From assembly GCA_964638245.1 (NCBI GenBank), contig CAZWZG010000008.1, positions 1-38,223 on the forward strand: DNA of 38,223 nt, in the 5' to 3' direction. A program made the translations under genes and the position numbers. Below, one piece after another: positions 15,691 to 23,880 of the stretch. The notes under the pieces were generated by a model. It was not told the origin of the DNA and made no database searches. It worked only from the letters and a program-made list of their open reading frames with translations. The stretch's first letter is position 1; the number at the start of each line of letters is the position of its first letter. The stretch is from CAZWZG01 sp964638245 (GTDB lineage Bacteria; Pseudomonadota; Alphaproteobacteria; Rhodobacterales; Rhodobacteraceae).

Positions 15691-17301
15691 TTAGCTTTGA
15701 ACGGACCGCAGCACCACCCCTTGGTCACGCAGGGCGCGCCAGATCTTTGCGTCGCGGCCATAGACGTCGCCACGGAACTGGATGCGGCCCTTGGCTTGCG
15801 TGAACGCCGTCCGATAGACCAGATGCACCGGGATTGGCTCTTTGAGGTCGACGCGGGTCTCCTTGCGGGTCGCAAGGATGTTCTGGAAGTAGCTCTCGGG
15901 GTTCGAGACCTGCTTGGCCAGAAGCGTATAGGCAAAGTCGAACGGATCGTTCAGACGGATGCAGCCGTGGCTGTAGGCGCGTTTGGCGCGCTGGAACAGG
16001 CTCTTGTCGGGCGTGTCGTGCAGGTAGATATTGTAGCGGTTCGGGAACATGAACTTTACAAGGCCAAGCGCGTTGCCGCGCGAGGGGTCCTGTTTCATGT
16101 CGAACGGGAACGTGTTGGCGTCAAACTGCGTGAAATCCACGGTCATCGGGTTCACCGTGCGCCCTGCCCCATCGATAAGACGAAGATGGCTGAGGCGCGT
16201 CGGATCCTGCTGAAGCACCGGCAGATATTCCTTGGTCGCGATCGAGCGTGGCACGTTCCATGTCGGATTGATGACCATGTGGTCCATTGTGTCCGAAAAC
16301 TCAGGACTGCGCCGGTCGCGGTCATTGGCGCCGATCACCGAACGGGTGCGGAACGTCACCTTGCCGTCGTCGACGATGGCCGCCGAGAAGTCGGTCAGGT
16401 TCACCCAGACGTGGCGCTTGCCGCGATCAAGGTTGATCCAGCGCTCCCGCTCCATCGCGACGATGATCTGGGTCATGCGCGTTTCCATCGAGACGTTGAC
16501 GGCCTCGATCGTGGCGGGGCCAGCAACACCGTCAGCGGCAAGACCATGGTCGGATTGGAACGCACGGACCGCTTCGGTCATCTTGGAATCGTAGCTGGCA
16601 GAAGCGTTGCGCGGCAGGTAGCCCATGCGGATCAAACGATTACGCAGCGCCGTGACGCGCTCGCCGCTATCGCCTGGCTCAAGCTTGCGACCACCGCGGA
16701 TTTCGGGGCCCCAGCCGCCTTTTCCAACTGCGACTTCGAACTTCATCTTTTGCTTCATAAGACGCGTGTACTCAGGCGTCTGCGGGGGCAGTTTGCGGAT
16801 GAACGCTGCCGGCGACGACTTGGCGAAGGCCGCCAGCGTCGCGCTGCGGTCGCGGTACGGCACAGAACGCACCAGACCTTCATCAATACGGCGCGGGTTC
16901 AGAACGCCGGTTTGAATGTCGCGGGCGTAGGTCAGGAACAGTGCGGATAGCTCTGCCTCCAGACGTCCAAGATCCCGCTCGGACCCGACGTTCCGAAGGC
17001 TCGTGCGCAGGAGGTCGGCGTCATATCGATCGATGGGCAGTCCGTGGTCGCCCGCGGTTTCAAGAGCGGCCAGAAGCGCCTTGCGGCGTTGCGCATCGCG
17101 GTTGCCTTTGCCGGTCCAGATCGGTCGGTACCCGTTTTCGCGATAGAACGCCAGAATGGCGTCGTCGTCCGATGCGGCTTCTGCCACGGCCTGTTTGAAG
17201 GCCATGCTCTGGGCATCCGATGGCAATGGAGCAAGCAGAAAAACAGAAAACACGAAAGCCAGAACCACGCGTAGCGGTCGATCAATCATCACAGCAGCCA
17301 T
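15691..17301 (-). CDS. Periplasmic L,D-transpeptidase, YcbB (LdtD) type
   Basis: About 536 residues. A signal peptide (VVLAFVFSVFLLAPLPSDAQ) is followed by an N-terminal scaffold domain, a peptidoglycan-binding domain (SGERVTALRNRLIRMGYL through GVAGPATIEAVN), and a YkuD catalytic domain with the nucleophile motif YSHGCIRLNDP. Members cross-link peptidoglycan stem peptides between two meso-diaminopimelate residues. The ATG at 17301 has AAAGG nine bases upstream; a GTG at 17319 is an alternative. The size and domain order match YcbB rather than the shorter YbiS group. It is the first gene of the minus-strand unit leading to lpxD, so cell wall and outer membrane lipid genes may be cotranscribed. 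Confidence 0.92.
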   Translation of the reverse strand: MAAVMIDRPLRVVLAFVFSVFLLAPLPSDAQSMAFKQAVAEAASDDDAILAFYRENGYRPIWTGKGNRDAQRRKALLAALETAGDHGLPIDRYDADLLRTSLRNVGSERDLGRLEAELSALFLTYARDIQTGVLNPRRIDEGLVRSVPYRDRSATLAAFAKSSPAAFIRKLPPQTPEYTRLMKQKMKFEVAVGKGGWGPEIRGGRKLEPGDSGERVTALRNRLIRMGYLPRNASASYDSKMTEAVRAFQSDHGLAADGVAGPATIEAVNVSMETRMTQIIVAMERERWINLDRGKRHVWVNLTDFSAAIVDDGKVTFRTRSVIGANDRDRRSPEFSDTMDHMVINPTWNVPRSIATKEYLPVLQQDPTRLSHLRLIDGAGRTVNPMTVDFTQFDANTFPFDMKQDPSRGNALGLVKFMFPNRYNIYLHDTPDKSLFQRAKRAYSHGCIRLNDPFDFAYTLLAKQVSNPESYFQNILATRKETRVDLKEPIPVHLVYRTAFTQAKGRIQFRGDVYGRDAKIWRALRDQGVVLRSVQS

Positions 17302-17597
17302 AAAATAAAGCCTTTCCACAGGACTCCCTCGGGCTCACCTGCCCAAACATTCGCACGCGAGTCCACTCACATCTTTGCAAGGGTCACCACAGCTGTCGCA
17401 TGCCTGCAACGCCAATCGACATACGGCGCCTCGGCAGCATTAAGCAAGAATTTGCCGATTGCGGTTACCAATTGGTCGATTTTTTATCGTCCCCTTGGTC
17501 AGGACAATCCTTTGTGTCATTACGGAATCGCACCGGGGGGTGAGACGACAGTGGCTCAAGTCAAAGACGAGCCGATGTGCGACGGGACAAGAACGTG
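17302..17597. promoter_or_regulatory. Divergent intergenic region between the L,D-transpeptidase and DUF882 genes
   Basis: The 296-bp gap has no convincing open frame. On the minus strand TTGCTT and GTATGT are spaced by 17 bases (about 17427-17455), a possible promoter of the transpeptidase operon. On the plus strand TTGGTC and CATTAC are also 17 apart (about 17496-17524), a possible promoter of the DUF882 gene. ACCAATTGGT at 17467-17476 is a perfect 10-base palindrome between them and could be an operator controlling both wall-related genes. Confidence 0.35.
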
Positions 17598-18167
17598 ATG
17601 AAAAATACAGATGCGAAGTGCGTCTCCCGCAGGAGATTGCTACAGGCCTTTGCAGCAACGACGATCGCAGCAGCGCCCACGATGTCCAATGCATTTGGCA
17701 TTCTAAGGGGCGCTGGGGACATTCGTCGGATCTCGATGTTCTCTGGCCGAACTGGCGAAAGAATCGACACGATCTACTGGATCGAAGGCGAGTACATCAA
17801 AGAAGCCCTCAAAGAGGTCAATCACTTCATGCGCGACTGGCGCACTGGACAGAGTGTGGTGATTGATACGCGCTCGATCGATTTGATGGCGGCGACCCAC
17901 AACCTGCTCGAATCTGACCAGCCTTACATGATGTTGTCCGGTTATCGCTCGCCAGCGACAAACCAGATGCTGCGGTCGCGCTCGCGTTCGGTTGCGCGCA
18001 ATTCGTTGCACATGGAAGGCAAGGCGGCAGACCTTCGTATCGAAGGACGCAGTGTCAGCCAGATTGCCCGCGCGGCGGCGAGCTGTTCGGTAGGCGGCGT
18101 TGGCAAATACTCTCGCTCCAACTTTGTGCACATGGACAGCGGTCCTATTCGCACCTGGGGCGGCTAA
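17598..18167 (+). CDS. Tat-exported DUF882 (YcbK/M15-like) protein
   Basis: About 189 residues. A twin-arginine-like signal (SRRRLLQAFAATTIAAAP) precedes a compact domain of the DUF882/peptidase M15 fold. Likely metal ligands are the His in SLHMEGKAADLRI (H-x-x-G-x-A-x-D) and the late HMD in NFVHMDSG; LSGYRSPATNQML is the conserved substrate loop. E. coli YcbK belongs to the same family and is encoded beside ycbB, just as this gene is divergent from a YcbB-type transpeptidase. A role in peptidoglycan turnover is likely but not proven. I use the ATG at 17598; a GTG at 17577 is possible. Neither has a strong ribosome site. Confidence 0.87.
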   Translation: MKNTDAKCVSRRRLLQAFAATTIAAAPTMSNAFGILRGAGDIRRISMFSGRTGERIDTIYWIEGEYIKEALKEVNHFMRDWRTGQSVVIDTRSIDLMAATHNLLESDQPYMMLSGYRSPATNQMLRSRSRSVARNSLHMEGKAADLRIEGRSVSQIARAAASCSVGGVGKYSRSNFVHMDSGPIRTWGG

Positions 18168-18224
18168 GCCACGATCACACGCTCCTGACTGGCAATCTGC
18201 CCCGCCCGTGGGGTAGAGCGTGGT

Positions 18225-18983
18225 ATGACGTCGCGACGCACGATCCTTATTGCTGCAGCCGTATTTGGTGGCGCTTGGGCGCTTGGCCCTACCATTCGAC
18301 GCGCATTTCGGCCTGAGTTTGTTTTCGAAGATATCCCCGACTTGCCCGGGTTCGTCCAACTGGTCGCGGGGGAAGTCACCGGGGCCTCCACCCCTTTTGC
18401 AGGTTTGAATGAAACCGCTGCCATCGCGACCGATGAAGTAATCGATGACCTCACGTCAGACCTTTGCAACGCCGTTCACGATGCTCGGACCCCAGGCGAC
18501 GTGCCCGTTGCCGTTTTCACCGATTACAACTGTCCGTTCTGCAGAACGCTCAATGAGGACATCCAACGCCTGTCGCGCCGTGACCCACCGTTGTCGGTGA
18601 CCTGGCACGAATGGCCTCGAATCGCGCCAAGTTCTGAACCTGCTGCGCGGGCCGCCCTCGCTGCCCACAAACAGGGTGCCTACATCGCCTTTCACCGCCG
18701 ATTGATGCGCACACGGTTCCAACCCAACGACGCCTATCTGCGCGAGTTGGCCCAAAGCGTGGAAATCGATGCCGACATGCTCCTTCAGGATATGGCGAGC
18801 CCGGATGTCGACGCGGCCCTGACCCGAGCGGCTGGATTGGCGGCGCTTTTCCGGCTGCCAGGCACGCCAGCGATGATCATCGGGCGCCGTTTGATCATCG
18901 GTCGCGTTTCTGCAGAAGAGCTGCAGGACCTCGTTGCTCTTGAGCGGAATGCGCCGTCGGGGTGCGAAATCGGGCGTTCCTAG
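18225..18983 (+). CDS. DsbA-family thiol oxidoreductase
   Basis: A 252-residue envelope protein. The N-terminus (MTSRRTILIAAAVFGGAWAL) is a signal or membrane anchor. After a poorly conserved segment, a thioredoxin fold begins near residue 92. The redox motif is Cys103-Pro-Phe-Cys106 in TDYNCPFCRTL, and LPGTPAMIIG carries the cis-proline; the helical insertion between them is typical of DsbA/DsbG-like proteins. CPFC resembles the TrbB/Com1-like DsbA group. It probably handles disulfides of exported proteins; the partner is unknown. It lies 57 bases after the DUF882 gene in the same direction. Confidence 0.85.
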   Translation: MTSRRTILIAAAVFGGAWALGPTIRRAFRPEFVFEDIPDLPGFVQLVAGEVTGASTPFAGLNETAAIATDEVIDDLTSDLCNAVHDARTPGDVPVAVFTDYNCPFCRTLNEDIQRLSRRDPPLSVTWHEWPRIAPSSEPAARAALAAHKQGAYIAFHRRLMRTRFQPNDAYLRELAQSVEIDADMLLQDMASPDVDAALTRAAGLAALFRLPGTPAMIIGRRLIIGRVSAEELQDLVALERNAPSGCEIGRS

Positions 18984-19021
18984 GCTGGACGCGCCCTCGG
19001 CAATGACGCATATCTAGGCAT

Positions 19022-19858
19022 ATGACCCGATCTTATGCATCTCCACCGGGCGGCTTGCCCGATCAAACAAAGCTGCTTACAGGCCGCGCGGTCTTTACCG
19101 AGGCCTACGCGGTGATGCCAAGAGCCACGATGACCGACATCGTGGCCAGCTATTTGCCCAACTGGTCAAAGACGCGGGCGTGGATTCTGGCGCGACCACT
19201 TTCGGGGTTTGCGGAGACGTTTTCGCAATATGCCATGGAGATCGAGCCGGGCGGTGGTTCGGAAAAACCTGAACCGGATCCGGACGCGCAAGGTGTCCTG
19301 TTTGTCACCGATGGCGAAGGCGTACTGACCCTGGACAACGAACGGCATGCCCTTTTACCGGGCACCTATGCGTATCTCTCTCCCTCCTCGAGATGGATGC
19401 TTTCGGCAAGCGGGCGGACGCCCCTTCGGTTCCAATGGTTTCGCAAGGCCTATGAGCGTTTGCCCGACGTGGATGCGCCGTCCAGTTTTGTGACGCACGA
19501 AGATCAGATTGCGCCGATCGCTATGGAAAATACGGATGACGCGTGGACGACAACGCGGTTCGTCGATGTCTCGGACATTTCCCATGACATGCACGTCAAT
19601 ATCGTGACCTTCAGTCCGGGTGCCCACATTCCTTTCGCGGAAACGCACGTCATGGAGCACGGGCTTTACGTTCTCGAAGGGCGCGGTGTTTATCGTTTGA
19701 ACTCCGACTGGGTCGAAGTGGAAGCCGGTGATTTCTTGTGGCTCCGCGCGTTCTGCCCACAGGCCTGCTACGCCGGTGGGGCCGGAAAATTCCGTTACCT
19801 TCTTTATAAGAACGTAAACCGGCACATGCCCCTGACACCGCGCGGGATGGCTCATTAG
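19022..19858 (+). CDS. allE: (S)-ureidoglycine aminohydrolase
   Basis: Bicupin enzyme (278 residues) of purine ring breakdown, releasing ammonia from (S)-ureidoglycine to give ureidoglycolate. Two cupin domains are present (about 55-145 and 190-270). The metal site in the second cupin matches the known enzyme: Glu207, His209 and His213 in FAETHVMEHGLYVLEG and Gln247 in FCPQACYA. SYLPNWSKTRAWILARP near the start is also typical of the family. No other allantoin pathway genes are next to it, so it seems to be an orphan placement, unless the adjacent DsbA-like gene is only by chance in front. No clear ribosome site precedes the ATG at 19022. Confidence 0.85.
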   Translation: MTRSYASPPGGLPDQTKLLTGRAVFTEAYAVMPRATMTDIVASYLPNWSKTRAWILARPLSGFAETFSQYAMEIEPGGGSEKPEPDPDAQGVLFVTDGEGVLTLDNERHALLPGTYAYLSPSSRWMLSASGRTPLRFQWFRKAYERLPDVDAPSSFVTHEDQIAPIAMENTDDAWTTTRFVDVSDISHDMHVNIVTFSPGAHIPFAETHVMEHGLYVLEGRGVYRLNSDWVEVEAGDFLWLRAFCPQACYAGGAGKFRYLLYKNVNRHMPLTPRGMAH

Positions 19859-19913
19859 GCAGCGCGCACCGGCTGTCGAGCGATACAAAAAAACTGAAGT
19901 ACTTTTCATGAAA

Positions 19914-19933
19914 CGGTTGCGAAAACGCAATCG
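19914..19933. promoter_or_regulatory. Inverted repeat upstream of the Cache-chemoreceptor pair
   Basis: CGGTTGCG (19914-19921) and CGCAATCG (19926-19933) are an 8-base inverted repeat with one mismatch (G-U pairing in RNA) around AAAA. It lies about 86 bases before the secreted Cache-like gene. No U-run follows, so an operator is more likely than a terminator. Confidence 0.35.
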
Positions 19934-20019
19934 AGGTTAAGTCGCGTTCAAGATTCGCCCGCTAGAGCACTCCCATGACGCCGCTGACGCGGCAAAGCAA
20001 AAAAACATGGGACACTCCA

Positions 20020-20592
20020 ATGAAGCACATTGTGACGACCGCAGCGGCCCTTGCCGCGTTTTCCGCACCAGCATTTGCCAATGAGTACGAACCGGCGATG
20101 CAGGAATTCCTGGACAGCAGCATCATGGAATGGAGCAGCGCGCAGGTCCTGATCGACGCCATTAACGAACGCAACGCGATGACATCTGCTTATGGCCAGG
20201 ATGAGATCGACGCGCTCGACACGACGTGGCGCAACGAAGTCGGATCAAGCGACAGCGAAACAATCAAATCCGTGCTGGATAATGCAGCAGCGGACTTTCT
20301 TCGCATGCAAGTCGAACAATCCGGCGGTGTCATCACTGAAGTGTTCATCATGGACGCACAGGGCCTCAACGTTGCAGCATCGGCGCTGACATCTGACTAT
20401 TGGCAGGGTGACGAAGCAAAGCACCAAGAGACCTACGGCGTTGGCGCAAACGCAGTACACTTTGGTGAAGTGGAATTCGACGATTCCAGTCAGAGCTATC
20501 AAGGCCAGATTTCAATGACGGTTACGGATCCGGAGACCGGGCAGCCGATTGGCGCCTTGACGGTCGGCGTGAACGCCGAGTCACTGTTTTAA
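20020..20592 (+). CDS. Secreted single-domain Cache-like sensor protein
   Basis: About 190 residues. The ATG at 20020 begins a signal peptide (HIVTTAAALAAFSAPAFA, cleavage before NEYEP); the longer frame only adds residues before it. A helical segment (about 22-100) leads to a small alpha/beta domain with TEVFIMDAQGLNVAASALTS, YWQGDEAKH and a final GALTVGVNAE strand. This is the layout of PAS/Cache extracytoplasmic ligand-binding domains such as sCache. There is no membrane anchor or output domain, so it would be free in the periplasm. The chemoreceptor gene follows 36 bases later and is probably cotranscribed, which suggests a soluble ligand-binding partner. Confidence 0.75.
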   Translation: MKHIVTTAAALAAFSAPAFANEYEPAMQEFLDSSIMEWSSAQVLIDAINERNAMTSAYGQDEIDALDTTWRNEVGSSDSETIKSVLDNAAADFLRMQVEQSGGVITEVFIMDAQGLNVAASALTSDYWQGDEAKHQETYGVGANAVHFGEVEFDDSSQSYQGQISMTVTDPETGQPIGALTVGVNAESLF

Positions 20593-20628
20593 TCGTCTGT
20601 ACTCCGCGTCGATCTGGGGAAAAATCCG

Positions 20629-23178
20629 ATGACCAATACGTTCCAAAACTCGTCTTTTATAGGCTCGGTTTTCTTCAAGGTTATGTGCCTTGTCGCAATC
20701 GTTGCAGTCGTTCTGACCATTGTTGGAATCCGTTCGACTTGGACGGCCAGTGACATTGGAACCCAGATCCTCGCGTCAAACCTGACTGAGGCCACCGCCG
20801 CACAAAGCGGCGGGGCCATTCGTTTCAACAAACCCGAAGATGTCATTGCTCAACTCGAAAACACGTTCAGTGCTTCAAAGGGAATGGCCGTCAGTGCGGT
20901 CGTTATAGGAATGAACGGCGACGTGATCGCGTCACATGGCGAGCCAGGGTCTCACAGCGCTCTTGAAACGCTTGCAGTACAGGCGCTCGCCGAAAGCGCA
21001 CAGGTGGTTTCCACAAATGGTTTGAGCGTCGCCGTACCAGCAGTATTCGGGCCTCAAGGCACGCTGGTTGGCGTCGTCGCCATGCAATGGACGTCCGAAA
21101 CCATCATGTCTCAGGTTCGTGGCCAGTTCGTTTTGTCCGGGATCGTCTTTTCCATTATGCTCGCGCTTGCCGGACTTGCAGTGCGACAGACGGTTTCCAA
21201 ACCCGTCTCCGCGGTTGCCGGCGCGATTGCCCGTGTTGAAGCAGGCGATCTAGAAACCGAGATCCCGGAATTGTCGCGTAGTGGTGAAGTCGGAAGTCTT
21301 GCGAATGCCTTGGACAGCCTTCGCCGACATTTAGGAGATGCGCAAAAAGCGACGCAGGTGGGCATCATCAAGGGCGGGGGCTTTGAGGCAAGTTCAGCAG
21401 CGATGATGCTGGCCAACGAGGATATGAAAATCACTTTCATCAATCCGGCCTACCGTCGCCTCATGGAAGCAAACATCGAAAAGATGCAGGAGGTCTATCC
21501 ATGGTTCGATATCGACGGAGTTATTGGTCAGTCGATAGACAGCTTCCACAAAACACCGATGAACAACAGATCGAGCCTCGAGTCCAACACGGCTTGGCCG
21601 TTGCGCCTAGAATTCCGTGTAGCGGACGTCGTACTTTCGGTTACGATTTCAAGGATTGCCGGGGATGACGGGGCGCCTCAAGGTTATGTCGTTGAGTGGG
21701 CGGATATAACCGAGCAGCAAAAGACAACGGCTATCCTGAGCGCATTGGAATCCCAACAGGTGCGCATCGAGTTTGACCTCGACTGGAATGTAGCTTTCGC
21801 AAATACGCTCTTGCATGACTCTGCGCAGCTTGGCGAAACGGAGATTTCCGGCAAGCCTTTCGAAGAATTCTTGAGCGGTGCGAGTGAGGACACAGCAAAT
21901 GCGAAAGCGACTGCCGAGCAGGGCAACGTCGTATTTGGAAAGTTCCGGCTGGCAGTCAGCAAGGACAATGAACGCATGCTCGATGCTGCCCTTTGTCCTA
22001 TAAAAGCAAGCGACGGCAAGGTGGCAAGTTTCGTTCTGTTGGGGCTCGACATCACGGAAGCAGAGGCAAAGATCGACGCAATGAACGCCGCTCGTGAGAA
22101 GCTGGAATCGGCACAAAGAAAGGTCGTTGATTCACTTCGTGAAGCTCTGTCGAAGCTATCGGAAGGTGACCTTTCCAACACCATCGAAGACACTTTCAGC
22201 GCAGACTACGAGCAGCTTCGCAAAGACTTCAATGCCGCTGTCAAAAGGCTCGATGAAGCCATGGGAAGCGTTGCCATCAATACATCGACCATTCGCAACG
22301 AGGCCGACACCATCGCAACTGCTGCCGAGGACCTTTCGCGTCGAACTGAACGCCAAGCATCGACGCTAGAGCAAACAGCCGCGGCCGTTGCTCAACTTAC
22401 CGCGTCAGTTGCGTCAGCGGCTGAGGGGGCTCGACAAGCCAACGATGTAGTCACCAGCGCGCGTGGGAATGCTGAACAATCGGGCACTGTCGTACGCGAA
22501 GCGGTGACCGCAATGAGTGAAATTGAACAATCATCGGATCAGATTTCCAAAATTATCAGCGTGATTGATGATATTGCATTTCAGACGAACCTTTTGGCAC
22601 TGAACGCCGGGGTTGAAGCAGCGCGTGCAGGAGATGCAGGTCGCGGCTTTGCGGTCGTCGCTTCGGAAGTACGCGCACTGGCACAAAGATCATCGGATGC
22701 AGCCCGCGAGATCAACGAACTGATTTCTAGATCCAGCGGACATGTCAAACGCGGCGTTGAACTTGTCGCCAAAACGGGCTCGGCACTGGAAGAAATCGTT
22801 GCTTCGGTGACCAACATATCTGGACTTGTCTCGAACATTTCCGCGTCGGCACAGGAACAGTCAACTGGCCTTGAAGAAATCAACAATGCCATGAGTCAGC
22901 TGGACCAAGTGACCCAGCAAAACGCAGCCATGTTTGAAGAGACTTCCGCGGCAAGCCAGACACTGAACAATGAAGCCTCAGCGATGTCAGAGACGATGCA
23001 ATTGTTTCGACTGAGCGGAGGACATCAGCCAACTATGCCCAAACCGGTGAGCAATGTTACACGATCCAATCCAAAGGATGTAATTTCAGAGAATCCGCTA
23101 AAGCAGCCCTTTGCTTCAGGCAATCTTGCCATCGCGCCCGCTTCTTTGGACGACGACGACGATTGGGAAGACTTCTGA
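20629..23178 (+). CDS. Methyl-accepting chemotaxis protein with Cache, HAMP and two PAS domains
   Basis: An 849-residue chemoreceptor. Domains in order: TM1 (about 11-34), periplasmic single Cache-like domain (35-165), TM2 (167-186), HAMP (187-239), two PAS-like regions (about 250-365 and 370-480), a second HAMP-like linker with LREALSKLSEGDLSN (about 500-515), and the MA signalling domain (about 545-805). The hairpin tip NLLALNAGVEAARAGDAGRG contacts CheA/CheW and is almost invariant. The protein ends DDDDDWEDF: the last five residues resemble the NWETF tether used by CheR and CheB on high-abundance receptors. No cheA or cheW lies nearby. It probably signals to a chemotaxis cluster elsewhere, together with the secreted Cache protein encoded just before. 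Confidence 0.92.
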   Translation: MTNTFQNSSFIGSVFFKVMCLVAIVAVVLTIVGIRSTWTASDIGTQILASNLTEATAAQSGGAIRFNKPEDVIAQLENTFSASKGMAVSAVVIGMNGDVIASHGEPGSHSALETLAVQALAESAQVVSTNGLSVAVPAVFGPQGTLVGVVAMQWTSETIMSQVRGQFVLSGIVFSIMLALAGLAVRQTVSKPVSAVAGAIARVEAGDLETEIPELSRSGEVGSLANALDSLRRHLGDAQKATQVGIIKGGGFEASSAAMMLANEDMKITFINPAYRRLMEANIEKMQEVYPWFDIDGVIGQSIDSFHKTPMNNRSSLESNTAWPLRLEFRVADVVLSVTISRIAGDDGAPQGYVVEWADITEQQKTTAILSALESQQVRIEFDLDWNVAFANTLLHDSAQLGETEISGKPFEEFLSGASEDTANAKATAEQGNVVFGKFRLAVSKDNERMLDAALCPIKASDGKVASFVLLGLDITEAEAKIDAMNAAREKLESAQRKVVDSLREALSKLSEGDLSNTIEDTFSADYEQLRKDFNAAVKRLDEAMGSVAINTSTIRNEADTIATAAEDLSRRTERQASTLEQTAAAVAQLTASVASAAEGARQANDVVTSARGNAEQSGTVVREAVTAMSEIEQSSDQISKIISVIDDIAFQTNLLALNAGVEAARAGDAGRGFAVVASEVRALAQRSSDAAREINELISRSSGHVKRGVELVAKTGSALEEIVASVTNISGLVSNISASAQEQSTGLEEINNAMSQLDQVTQQNAAMFEETSAASQTLNNEASAMSETMQLFRLSGGHQPTMPKPVSNVTRSNPKDVISENPLKQPFASGNLAIAPASLDDDDDWEDF

Positions 23179-23643
23179 CTATCTGGAGCCTCCTGAATCT
23201 TCAGCTATGTCCTCGGCCCATAGCTCTGGTCTTTCGCGAATGAAACGTTCCATCAGGGCAATGCAATCGTGATTCTCAGCAATGACGACTTCGACACCAT
23301 TCTTACGCAGGAACTCTTCGTTGCCGCCAAAGGTCTTGTTCTCGCCAATCACCACACGTGGAATGCCGAACTGCACGATTGTTCCCGAGCACATCATACA
23401 GGGCGAAAGCGTGGTATACAGAGTGGTATCGCCGTAAGTCGTCTGTCGCCCAGCCCGACGGATGGCGTCCATTTCTCCGTGGGCAATCGGATCACCGTCT
23501 TGCACGCGACGATTGCGACCCTTTGCGATCAACATTGAGCCTCTCACAATCACTGAGCCGATTGGGCAACCACCTTCATCAAAGCCTGCCTGCGCCTCGC
23601 GGTAAGCGACCTTGAGGAACTTGTCGTCTAGTTCAGTGAGCAC
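23179..23643 (-). CDS. Cytosine deaminase-like nucleobase deaminase (Fcy1/TadA fold)
   Basis: A 154-residue zinc deaminase. Metal ligands and proton shuttle are His55 and Glu57 (AHGEMDAIRRAG) and Cys82 and Cys85 (SPCMMCSGTIV). The C-terminal ENKTFGGNEEFL and the short chain resemble yeast cytosine deaminase (Fcy1) more than tRNA deaminase TadA. Substrate may be cytosine or another amino-heterocycle. It is the last gene of the gntR-led minus-strand operon, 12 bases after the 74-residue protein gene, so the real job may be removing an amino group in that pathway. Its stop directly abuts the chemoreceptor stop. Confidence 0.85.
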   Translation of the reverse strand: MLTELDDKFLKVAYREAQAGFDEGGCPIGSVIVRGSMLIAKGRNRRVQDGDPIAHGEMDAIRRAGRQTTYGDTTLYTTLSPCMMCSGTIVQFGIPRVVIGENKTFGGNEEFLRKNGVEVVIAENHDCIALMERFIRERPELWAEDIAEDSGGSR

Positions 23644-23655
23644 ATTGTTTCCTTC

Positions 23656-23880
23656 TCAGGCGCGCCCTTCGGCTGCAAGCTGTGTTCGGTAATCTTCGGC
23701 AATAGGATCACCCAGGTCGAGCGCAAACACCATCGCCTGAGTTCTGAAAAATGCCGCTCGTTTGGCTTCTCCGGCTAAAGCAGCCATCTCCGACGCCTCG
23801 GAATAGAGACTGATTAACGCCCTGAGATCTCGAGCGGCATGGGCTGCAAGTAGCCGTTCCTCAAGCGCGAGATCGTGCAT
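23656..23880 (-). CDS. Small helical protein of unknown function (74 residues)
   Basis: Predominantly helical, rich in Ala, Leu, Glu and Arg (LEERLLAAHAARDLRALISL, then a second helix with EMAALAGEAKRAAFF). No cysteine, signal or membrane segment. The start overlaps the 3' end of the Rieske oxygenase gene by 20 bases, and the deaminase gene follows 12 bases after its stop, so it is firmly embedded in the operon. The helix pair resembles half a TPR. It could help the oxygenase or deaminase, but nothing in the sequence proves it. Confidence 0.65.
   Translation of the reverse strand: MHDLALEERLLAAHAARDLRALISLYSEASEMAALAGEAKRAAFFRTQAMVFALDLGDPIAEDYRTQLAAEGRA

Noticed and set aside
15496..16950. 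Plus-strand frame of 484 codons opposite the L,D-transpeptidase
   Set aside because: It is the mirror of a well-supported gene and shows an Arg/His/Ala-rich composition typical of shadow frames.
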